A DNA stretch of 64,000 bases from Cryptomeria japonica (lineage: Eukaryota; Streptophyta; Pinopsida; Cupressales; Cupressaceae). Positions within the stretch are counted from its first letter, which is position 1. Each line of letters begins with the position of its first letter. The DNA lies in NCBI RefSeq assembly GCF_030272615.1, contig NC_081406.1, positions 399,852,939-399,916,938 of the forward strand. Direction: 5' to 3'. The position numbers were made by a program, and so were the translations under genes. Shown piece by piece: positions 10,781-20,344 of the stretch. The notes under the pieces are model-generated. The model made no database searches and was not told the DNA's origin. It was given only the letters and a program-made list of their open reading frames with translations.

Positions 10781-12790
10781 AATATTATTGCTGATACAAA
10801 CTCCCTCTGTAATGCATTGACAAAGAGTGTTGATGCCTTTGTTCCTCATAATAGAGCAACCTCTACAGCTGAAAGTTCATAAACCTTGATGAAGGACTTA
10901 GAAAAGAAATTGAAAATCACAAATACTAGCATGGATGGATACAAGATAGAACCGATACTTTCACTAATCTCTCTTCCTCCATCACCAAGACAGTCAGGAA
11001 AAACCATTAGAGGTTATGAAGCCACATAATTCCACTCCAAATGTAATATATGATGGTCTCTTTGTACAATCCTCTACTTCCCTTGCAGATGAAATAGAAG
11101 AGGATGTTGTTCTCAAATGACTTTTCAAAGAAGAAAGTGAAAACAAAGAAGTGAGACATTGTGATATTTCTCTGACACAATATGGTCCAGGATATAAAAT
11201 GATTCAACGCATGGGATATACAGGTACTGGTCCTCTGGGGAAAAATCAAGAAGGTATTATTGAACCTATTCATCTACAAACTAAGTCTACAAATGATAAA
11301 GCTGGATTGGGATACAATCCAGGAAATACATCAGACTAGAAACATACTTCCCATCATCAGTCTAAGTGGAAGAAAAAGATAATGCCTTCAAAATCACAGG
11401 AAGTAAACACTCAACAGACTCAAGAAGAGTATGAGAAAGAACAAGAATAACTAGCAATCAAGAGAGAGGAAATAACCAGTACTCAAGTTCTAATGGCATC
11501 AACTACAACAATACAAGGAGTAGAAGTCCCAGAGGATATGAGAGAAGAGGTAGAAAGAATTAGAAAATTGTTTGCACCACTGAAAATCCTAGTTACATAC
11601 ACTAGTAGACAACAAGTAGATGATTCAAAAACTGACTCGAACGAGTATGAATGGGGTCTAGATAATGTCTCTTATACATCTAGTACAAAAACTCTAGAAG
11701 AGTCCAATGATATCACAGATGACACACAAGAGCTGATACGCTTAAAACTACAAAAAGAGATACAAGAAATCAGACTAAAAAGACAAGAAGACTATGAACA
11801 AAAGCTGAAAGAAGGAAGAACACAAGAAAATTCTTCACCTACTATGTCTCCTTCTAATAGGATAAAACAAATCAGGTATGGAACTACACAAGAAGAATTG
11901 GAAGCTACAGAAGCAGAACCAGTCATTAGTTTAGAAGAAGCTGAATGGAGTAGAAGATAGAGATTCACAGAGCCATCAAGGTTATGTCAACAGGTATGTC
12001 AGATACAGGTGATAAATGAACCAAATCATGAAGGAACTTGCAGCATCAAAGATGTAGGTGTTGACACTATACATACATTCACTCAATCACTTGAAGAAGA
12101 GTCAGAAACTTCCTCTTATGACTTTGATGATCCGACAACAGTCCTATTGATGACAATACCTATTCAACATCAAACTCTGACTTCTCTGTCATATATGTCA
12201 GGAATCTGTCTACTGATCTTGTTACTGTTGAACCATGATACGTAGTCTAGTCTGGCATAGAAAATGATGTTACGAGTAGGTCTATTGGATTTTCTCAACT
12301 AAATATTAATGTGCACTTCAATGATAATGTTGTAACTCTTCCCGGTCTCGAGACATTTACGCAAGGTAGTCTTCTAGAACTCAACTTGTCGGTCCGAAGT
12401 TATGATGATAATACCGTGAACTCCCTTGAACCTGTTCAAACTTTATCCTTGGTACATCCTGAACTAATTGACTGTAGTCTCCAAAACCAACCTATGAATG
12501 TACCTATCTTTGCCAATGACTACACGTTAGCCTACTACCTTAATGCAGTTGAACAAATGGACTCTTCCACCAGCAAACACAGTGAGAACATGATTGAACC
12601 AAACATCAAGTATCTTAGTCACAAAAAAAAGAAGAAAAAACAGATCTGATGGCGAAAACCACATTGTGGTGGTGTCAGAATCAAAAATAGAAAAAATAAA
12701 GGATGTACCTAAGGGTGAAAACCTCTCTGAGGCACCTGAAGGTGAGATACTTGCTATACTGCCAAGTCACTTCTAGGAAAGGTCTTCTAT
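10781..12790 (+). pseudogene. Element B pol linker with G-patch-like block
   Basis: About 2 kb between protease and RT. At 11151-11339 it encodes a glycine-rich block (MIQRMGYTGTGPLGKNQEG ... GLGYNPG) with the spacing of a G-patch, also present in A and D. Then comes an acidic, Glu/Lys-rich, helix-prone section (11493-11960) with the family motif DSNEYEWG, and at 12651-12770 the GEN repeats (GENHIVVVS and GENLSEAPEGE). Several stops and frame changes make it non-coding now. Confidence 0.65.
12651..12736 (+). other. Two AAAA-bulge hairpin modules, coding copies in B
   Basis: Module 1 at 12651-12673 has inner stem CCAC/GUGG with a weakened outer stem. Module 2 at 12714-12736 has outer stem GGUG/CACC, AAAA bulge, inner stem CCUC/GAGG and loop UCU, fully paired. 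In A the second module has GGCG opposite CACC, so B is the better-paired version. Confidence 0.6.
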
Positions 12791-12791
12791 T

Positions 12792-14386
12792 TTGATTGAA
12801 CCAACTCAGCCAGTAAATATTGGGAGTCAAGAGACACCACATATCATCCACTTCGCTCAATCATTATCAGTAGAAGAGTTAAAAGATTTCAGTAATCTCT
12901 TTTTAGAAAAGAAGATCAACTTTGCATGGACATACTCTGATATGCCAGGCCTAGATCCTGATCTTATCATACACCATATTTCTATTAGACCAGGAGTTAA
13001 ACCCATCAAGCAAAAACTCTGTAAGATGCACCCTCATCTGGCACTGCTAGTTAAGGCTGAGCTAGAAAAATTGCTAAAAGTTGGATTTATCAGAGCTATA
13101 GACTATGCAGAATGGATTTCAAACATAGTACCTGTATCAAAGGCAGACAAATCTATTAAGGTCTGCACAAACTTCAGGGATCTCAACAAAGCATGTCCAA
13201 AAGATGATTTTCCATTGCCTAATATTGATATGATAGTGGATATGATTGGTGGATATGAGATGTACTCATTAATGGATGGATTCTCCAGTTATAATCAGAT
13301 CAAAATAGCTCCTGGAGATCAAGAAAAGACAACTTTCACCTGTACATGGGGAACCTTCTGGTGGAACTTCATGCCATTTGGGCTAAAGAATGCAGGAGCA
13401 ACTTACCAAAGAGCAGTAATTGCCATCTTTCATGATATGATTCATAAAAACATGGAAGATTATGTTGATGATACCTTAGTAAAGACTATGAAGAGATCCA
13501 TACATATTCAAGAGCTAGGCCTCATACTAGATAGAATGGAAAAATTCAAGCTCTGGTTAAATCCTAAAAAAGTGTGCATTTGGAGTGACATCAGGGAAAT
13601 TATTGGTAAACAAGTAGCTATGTTCATGCTTAACTATATCATTTGCAAGTATGAGATACCTTCATCCATTGCGACTGACAATGGAGGACAATTCAAGAAT
13701 AAAGATCTAGATGAGCTCTGTGAAAAATTCAAAATCAAACAACACTAGTCATTCATATATTACCCTCAAGGTAATGGACAAGCTGAAGCATCTAACAAAA
13801 ATCTACTGACTATTTTACATAGAACAGTAAATAAATCTGGGAGGGATTGGCATCTGCAGCTGAATACTGCACTATGGGATTATAGAAAAAGTATTAGAAC
13901 ACCTACTGGGGCTACACCTTTTTCTTTGGTGTATGGATCTGAAGTAGTCTTACATATTGAGGTGGAAATACCATCTTTGAGAGTTTCTTTGCAAGGTCTT
14001 GTTACTGATGAAGACTACAAAATATCTAGATTGCAAGAACTCAAGCTACTAGATGAACGTTGGCAAGTGGCATTTGATCATCTAAGAGTGTATCAAAAGA
14101 GAATGTCTAAAGGATATAACAAGAAGGTTCCACAATGACAATTTCAGGTTGGTGACCTTGTTCTGAGAGAAAACCTTAAAAATCAACAGTTTTGGGACAA
14201 TAAAGGGAAGTTTGAACCCAACTGGCTGGGTCCCTTCATCATTATTGTAGTCTTTGGATCTAGTGCCTATTAGCTCTCAACATTGGAAGGAGAACAACTC
14301 TGTGAACCGATCAAAACCATCCACTTGAAAACATTATTCACTTTTGTATTCTTTTCTCCAGCAACCTGTACAGATAAAAAATCCTG
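12792..14386 (+). pseudogene. Element B RT fused by deletion to integrase
   Basis: RT motifs are intact from INFAWTYSDMPGLDPD through LMDGFSSYNQI, FMPFGLKNAGATYQRA and the catalytic EDYVDD at 13461-13472. At about 13600 the frame passes from LNPKKVCIWSDIRE directly to IGKQVAMFMLNYI, which belongs to the integrase core. Compared with A, roughly 1.7 kb is gone: RT thumb, both RNase H domains, the integrase zinc finger and the first catalytic Asp. The integrase C-terminus (NWLGPFII) follows, with stops at 13746, 14136 and 14270. Confidence 0.85.
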
Positions 14387-14495
14387 AAAAAAAAGAAAAA
14401 AAAACCTAAAAATCATAAAATCTCCTAAAAAAAAGAAAAAAAAGAAAAAAAAAAATCTTTGCCTAGCAGGCGAAAACTTGGCAAACATGTGCCTC
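14387..14495 (+). other. Element B post-pol A-tract and decayed hairpin module
   Basis: A poly-purine A-rich tract (14383-14455) directly follows the pol stop, as in A (27886-27950) and D. After it comes AGGCGAAAACTTGGCAAACA at 14468, a decayed copy of the AAAA-bulge hairpin whose inner stem in A is CCUG/CAGG. Confidence 0.5.
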
Positions 14496-15889
14496 TTGTA
14501 CTCAAATGCTCCATCTATCAACGCAACGTTGGTATTTCTCGCTTTCTTACATCTTTGATTTCACTTGTATATATCTTTTAGTCACTTTTGTGACATCCTG
14601 GTTCTTTTAGAACCCTCATGACTTGAAACTGATCAATGTCCTAGTCTTAGGGTAATCAACTGAGCAATTTACGTGTCCTAAGCAGTATCAACCAAGTCAT
14701 CTTTCTGTCAGTGATACCCGGTCACCCAATTCGAGTCAGTCGCCTATCTCCTAACTACTGAAGAGTTTTATCATTGAGTACACAAGCAAAACAACATTAC
14801 TGAAAACAATCACTAAACAATTTGAGATATGAAAGAAATTTTCTTTGTGTGTTGTCTTTTATATTAGTTTTCGATTATTATTCCCTCTGAGTAACTTGAG
14901 GAAGTCTATCTTGACTAAGAGAAACAAGGATTGGCGGCATAATATTTTCTTTGTTTTCTGCTTGTAGGAATGATTCGAATGATTTGGAAACATCTATCAG
15001 CTGGGTGTCTTTGATAAGTGCCTTCACAATAAGTTGAAATCTCCACACATACCTCGACTCTGCTTATTTGTATGGTACAGGGAGGTTAGCATCATTTCTT
15101 TGTCTATTTTGAGGGAATTTCTTTAAATATGCAATCCAGATGCATGCGTAATCTGTCCAAGGATATGAACAAAAAAAGGGTCATTGCGGACAAGATAATT
15201 AATATTGCCCATGAAAAGAAGGAACTCTATTCTGCCTACTATGTTTGTAAATGCTCAGTGATGAAAATTAAGCATTTCAAATCCAGCGACTAATTTAGTT
15301 TGAATTCATTTTGCATTTTATGCATTTCGAGTGATTTCTGCATGATAACAATGATCTCTTTATCTTTTGAATGAGAGTTTGAAGTATCATAATTTCTCAG
15401 CTAAGTGGTCTCTTTTTCATTGTTTCTCTGATCGAGTACTTGCATATTGAGATGTTAGCTGCATACATAAGCATTTTATATAGATCCATACATTTTATTA
15501 TATATTTATTTGCATTGACATTATTGTATAGAAAAACTATTTTTTTTTGCATTACTAGTTACTCATTTTCATCATTTATTTGCATATGAAAAGAAACAAA
15601 AACAAACATCCATATTCATCAGCATTACATACATCCATACTGAACAAATATGCATATATATAGAATAAAGCATATAGAAAAACATCTCATAATCAATCAA
15701 CACAAGTACAATGAAATCAAATCAAGATCTCGTATATATCATCATAAATATCTCGGAGTACAAATAAAACTCTCAGGGTACAAATGATATCAACTGTCAT
15801 CTACAATCTCCCAATGGAGTAAGAATCATATAGGCTACAAAAAATTTAGGTATATAACAAAATCTAAGAGCTATAAAAATCTAGCTCTC
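14496..15889 (+). other. Element B spacer between pol and antisense gene
   Basis: I see no gene. The first half is ordinary AT-rich sequence. The part at 15440-15720 is low-complexity with many CAT/TGCAT steps, like the equivalent spacers of A (29100-29480) and D (41100-42250, reversed). Confidence 0.5.
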
Positions 15890-16569
15890 TGCCTCTCCCT
15901 CATCGCCAGGTGGTGGAGGAGGTGGAGCCTGCTAACCAGCATCCTGTCTAGGTGCCCGAGCTCCCTTAGATTGCACCATATACTGAGAATATAGGACAAC
16001 TTGCTATGCTACAGGAACTGCTACGCTATAAGCTACAACATAATAAGTTGCCCGACTCATCTGGTGCAAAACCTCTCGCTGAAGAGCATCTTGCTCTGCC
16101 CTGACCTCAGCCAGCTGTCAATTTCTCTCTGCCCTCATCTGAGTGAGCTGACGATTGTGCTTAGCTTTGACCTCCATTAGCTGTCGGTCCCACTTTGCAA
16201 GTTGTGTCTGAGCCACTATCAAGTGTGACTACAAACCTGCTAATCTCAATCTCATAAACCATGCTGCATCAGCTGCCCCCTGCTCCCTCACAGGCTCTCC
16301 GCCTCTATCTCCGCTTCCATCTCTGTCTCCACCTCCATCTCCCCCTCCACCCTGCTCATCCCTTCACTGTCACACCTGTCTAAGAGCTTCTCGCTCCTCC
16401 TCTCCTCCACCCTCCGCTTCCCCGACACCACTAGTCCCAACACCAATAGCTCCAAGGGATCCACCCTCTCCTGTCTGCTGATGTCTCCCCCTAGCTGGTA
16501 CTCTGTTGCCGCTAGCACTAGGATCACCACCTACCCGCCAAGGACCTGCCTCTCTCTGTCCATGTACCT
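15890..16569 (-). pseudogene. Element B antisense PMD gene, C-terminal part
   Basis: Read on the minus strand this is the acidic, Glu/Arg-rich linker (16288-16530, with repeated E-M-E-V-E-type residues) followed by a coiled-coil-like tail. The tail includes LQREVLHQM ... VAVPVA, aligning loosely with the tails of D (YWRGLYEQVVPVSQ) and A (YWRDLYYGVVPADQ). It is the downstream half of the gene whose PMD half lies at 57865-58984. Element C inserted between them with target duplication GTGCC. Several stops are present. Confidence 0.6.
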
Positions 16570-16574
16570 GTGCC
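16570..16574. repeat. Target site duplication of element C, left copy (GTGCC)
   Basis: GTGCC precedes the left LTR of C; the same five bases follow its right LTR at 57860-57864. Confidence 0.85.
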
Positions 16575-17305
16575 TGTAGGTCCTGGAGACAACTGAGAGG
16601 GGGGGTGAATCAGTTGTCAAATAAATTCAAACCAAAAACTTATTAACCAACTTAATGCTTAATACCGGTAAATCAGTTAAGTATGCCGGTAAACAGTGTT
16701 AACAAAAAATTGCTATACCGATAAGAATTAATGCATGAAACATAAGCACAAAGTCATTCACAACATATGACACCAATATTTGTACATGGAAACCCTGTAA
16801 GGGGAAAAACCACGGTGGGAAACCTTACCCACAATCAGATGATACTACTGTAGATAGTAAGTGTACAAAAGGGGTCTGCACATGCAGAAAGGCCAACAGC
16901 CTAGAGCTCACTGCTCAATCACAAATGGGAGTCACACTGACTACAGTTGGATGGTTAAATCCAATAAGAATGTACTGCACAAAATAGCATCTTCATATGC
17001 TGGATTTAGTACCGGTGTAATGCTGATATGCTTCTACAAAAACCTAACTTCACCTTCAAATGATGTCTTCGTGTATGCCCCTGCTTGATCTCACATATAC
17101 CTTCACCAATTTTAGTAGGTCGGCTCTACAAGATATTACAATAAAAACATTTTACAAATAATACAATATCCGATGCAATAACCGATTGAACATGTCAGCT
17201 TAATGTATTTACAACAATAATAAATCATCTCCATAGTGTGCCATGCTGATCTAGAAAAGATAAACCTCTCGGTGTAACCGTAGATAACCTGGACCCATTT
17301 GCCGG
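16575..17305 (-). repeat. 3' LTR of element C, first segment
   Basis: Starts TGTAGGTCCT on the plus strand and matches 56801 onward. It continues after element A at 33476-33729. Compared with the 5' LTR it lacks about 70 bp near 17105. It contains copies of the TRCCGGTRAA motif and a stem GTAAGG/CCTTAC (16797-16830) enclosing an A-rich bulge. The last five bases (GCCGG, 17301-17305) are the left target duplication of A. Confidence 0.9.
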
Positions 17306-18120
17306 TGTAGACACCCAAAATTGTCATGTCTAATTAAATAAATATTTTATTTATTTAATTATTTAAGCCTAATTCTTCTATTAATTAAATAAATCCTTAT
17401 TTATTTAATTAATTCATTTATCCTCTTCTAGCCTTATTTCTCGTTTAAATAAATACATTTATTTATTTAAATTATCCTTTTCCTAAATTAAATAAATATC
17501 TTATTTATTTAATTATCCCACTTCTTCTATTAATTAAATAAATCTTTATTTATTTAATTAATTCATTAGCCTTTTCTACACATGACACATGTCATTCATC
17601 TCTTAATTCATACACTACCTACCCCTTTCATTATTTTACTATTTCTTCTACCTACCCTTTAATCATAGCTGACCTCCTTTTACACCTCTCAATCTTATCC
17701 CTCCATTTTATATTGTGTCTTCTATATAAGGAGATGCTTCGTTCATTATCAAACCCTAATCATCCTAATCATTCTATGCACCCTAATCAAGCATTCTAAT
17801 GACCTAATCGACAATTTGGAGGACTTGACTACACTACGATCCTACTTGCAACCACATTCCGTTCTTTGTTGAGCTCTTGTGCACATAAAATCTGAGAGCA
17901 AATATATCAAGCAAGATCAATGGAGATAGGAAGAATGAAGATCAAAACCCTATTGGACATGTGATGGTATAATCTTTGTGATTTCATTTGATTTGCATTG
18001 TCTTAGGTAATCTTCATATGTTATGGTGGATCTTTGTTGATTGTTAGGCTAGGGTTTTGTGGTTGGATTCATTTAGCCTTTCAATATTGTTGTTATTGTT
18101 ATCCATTTTCACCATACACA
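17306..18120 (+). repeat. 5' LTR of element A
   Basis: TGTAGACACC ... CCATACACA, 815 bp. U3 (17327-17575) contains about five A/T palindromes built from TAATTAAATAAAT and its complement, spaced roughly 50 bp. A TATA box is at 17721-17730. Differences from the 3' LTR are about six single bases, most of them transitions. Confidence 0.95.
17721..17730 (+). promoter_or_regulatory. TATA box of element A LTR promoter
   Basis: TCTATATAAGGAG in an otherwise unremarkable stretch. The same motif is at 33071-33080 in the 3' LTR. Position within the LTR suits a U3/R boundary some 30 bp downstream. Confidence 0.7.
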
Positions 18121-18123
18121 TTT

Positions 18124-18150
18124 TGGCACGCCCGGTGGGACACTTGTCCC
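18124..18150 (+). promoter_or_regulatory. Primer binding site of A with adjoining hairpin
   Basis: TGGCACGCCCGGTGGGAC starts three bases after the LTR. It is a form common in Tat-type elements and would pair with a tRNA ending GUCCCACCGGGCGUGCCA; tRNA-Arg is my best guess, from memory. Its last bases form a 5-bp stem GGGAC/GTCCC (18137-18150) with loop ACTT, so part of the PBS can fold back on the leader. Confidence 0.75.
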
Positions 18151-18232
18151 TTTGCATTTAACCTTTTTTGTTGCAGATTTTGCGTTTTTGAAGTTGCAGA
18201 TCGGACATTTTTCGAGGACATTTTAGGTTTTT

Positions 18233-18490
18233 CCGCGTCTGCGAACTTTCGGATCGCGTCTCTGATTTTCAGGAGCGTCTGTGGATACTGGAGTCGCGTC
18301 TGTGTTTTTGACAAGTTTTATTTTGCAGGTCTCAGACAGGAGCGTCTGTGTTTTATAAGCGCGTCTGTGTTGTTTTTGATCGCGTCTGTGTCCGATAAGG
18401 GCGTTTGTGACTTTTGACCACGTCTGTGAGTCACAGAACCGCGTCTGTGTCATACAGACATGTCTGCGTCGTGGGTAACAGCGTCTGTGT
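18233..18490 (+). repeat. CGCGTCTGTG motif array 1 in A leader
   Basis: About twelve copies of a 9-10 bp motif with consensus CGCGTCTGTG in gag-sense orientation, spaced 10-40 bp by unrelated sequence. Nearly all copies keep the GCG/CGTCTG core; a few show CG-to-CA or TG changes. Confidence 0.85.
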
Positions 18491-18924
18491 TTTGAATGTT
18501 TTGGAATTTTCAAATTTTCATTGATTCGGTTTTCGGATTTCGTACTTAGGGTTTCAGATCTGGTTTATTTTTGGACTAACCCTTTCAGATCTAGCTAACT
18601 CAGTTTGTGCAGCTCGCCTTGGAAGCTAAAACATTTTGGTTGAAGGCCTCTCTTTCACAAAGTCTTTTGGGTTTCTTAAATTTACCTGACTTGTGTGCTT
18701 GCAGGAAGGGGTGATCATTTGAAACAACCCAAACTACTAACAAATTTTGTTGCAGGTCCTTGGCTAGGGTTTTGAAATTTTGTTGTGTGCCTTGTTTTCA
18801 TAGATTAGCAAACACTTCCATTGGTGCACTAAAATTGAATCATTGTCTTTTGTGTCTTGAGCAATAGGCTCTTTTTGTTTAATCTTTAGAGGGCCTGTCT
18901 TCCCGTGTGGTCATTAGGACTACT

Positions 18925-18957
18925 AGTGAGAAGGGAATGACCCAAGTGGTAGCGAGG
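18925..18957 (+). promoter_or_regulatory. Conserved leader box in A
   Basis: GTGAGAAGGGAATGACCCAA followed by GTGGTAGCGAGG. It aligns with the minus-strand boxes of F (4741-4770) and D (52596-52632). Confidence 0.5.
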
Positions 18958-19700
18958 AAAACCCACCTCATCCAAACCACTATAATCAAATGTATTCATG
19001 GTGAAAACTATGAATAATGTGTGCTGATTAGTTCATACCGACACTATGTCTCCCCATAAACCCGTTTGATCAAATTTATTTGATCATTTGTAGGGCGTAA
19101 CCCCTACCGGCTGGGAGCCTTCTGTATTTACAGAGCTGAAAGTGCCGCATGTATGGCCACATGAGCGGATGCCCTTACTAGCACCATTTTATTTTAGAGG
19201 CCCAAATCCTTCTAGTTGTTGGGGTAGGAGGTCGGACCTCTGGTAGCGGCCCACACACATACAGTTCTTAGTAGAGATACAAAGTTCGCCATGGGGAGTT
19301 TTCATGGGGACTGATGCTTGGTTGACCCGAGAAGTGAGTGCCGAGGGTGGAGCCAGTGAGGTCAAGCATCTAAGTATCCGCTCTGAATAGCGTAGCCTCG
19401 GGGGTAAAACCCTATGTGGGATCAACAACTATTGTCTTGGCCAGCCATAAGAATTGTGCTTGACTTATGTTAAACATTCAAAACATTCAAGACCAAACAG
19501 CAAAACATTGTGTCTTTTGTGTCTTCAAGTGTATGCAAAACATTTTACATCAAACAACACACTTTTGGATTCTAAACATTTGCAAACATTGAGTCCTCAT
19601 CAACATTGTGTCCTCTTGTCACGAAAAACAGTCACACAGTCGGATTTGGTCATAGCAAAAACAACTTCACAGATTGGAAAAATTGCACGAAGTTTACAGA

Positions 19701-19855
19701 AACGTGTCTGTGTCTGTTTTAACCGCGTCTGAGTCATCTAAGCGCGTCTGTGAAGGGCATAATAGCGTCTGTGTGTCTAGCAGCGTCTGTGTCGAACAGA
19801 GACACGTCTGTGTTTGGGAATCGCGTCTGTGAAGTATATAGAAGCGTCTGTGTCC
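19701..19855 (+). repeat. CGCGTCTGTG motif array 2 in A leader
   Basis: About eight further copies in the same orientation as array 1, spaced about 15-25 bp, roughly 500 bp before the gag ATG. Confidence 0.85.
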
Positions 19856-20344
19856 AAGATTGAAAATTTTCACAGTCCAGCAAACAAGAGAAATCAGTTT
19901 CAGAATACTTGAGCTTCCTAGGTTGTTTCTTCAGGTTTCATCTAGCATTCAACCTGTCTCTGGGTCTCATACAGTCCATCATTGCTTCATATCTCATTTT
20001 ACATTCATACTTGTCTAAACTTGAGTCAAAAGGTCACTTGCTTGTCCTCATCATACTTTGTCAACATACTAAATACAACTACACTTTGCTAAGTGGTCCC
20101 TCATCAAGGTTTCTTACCTTTGGGTCTCATTTGGTCTTACTTAGGGTCAAGGTCAGCTTACCTCATCAAGAGAAACTATCCTCTCTTTGGAAGTCACACC
20201 TACTCTACTACATACATACTTGGTCTTACACTTTGGACATTGCAAGTACACTTCAGACTCATTTACATTTCATCCAACTCATGGTCTTCCATACTCTTTC
20301 CATTTTTCATCTAGTCTCACACATCTTGGTCAAACACCTAGTTC

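Larger units (their letters stand above)
18151..20344 (+). other. Element A gag leader
   Basis: 2.2 kb with no supported gene. It carries motif array 1 (18233-18490), several TTGCAG acceptor-like sites (18175, 18329, 18703, 18754), the conserved leader box (18925-18957), motif array 2 (19701-19855) and a pyrimidine-rich stretch just before the gag ATG ending CACCTAG. A leader intron is conceivable but I cannot define a donor. Confidence 0.55.

Noticed and set aside
18099-18513. Open frames across the A leader motif array on both strands
   Set aside because: Repeat-driven openness (GCGTCTG translated in several frames); no start context or family match.
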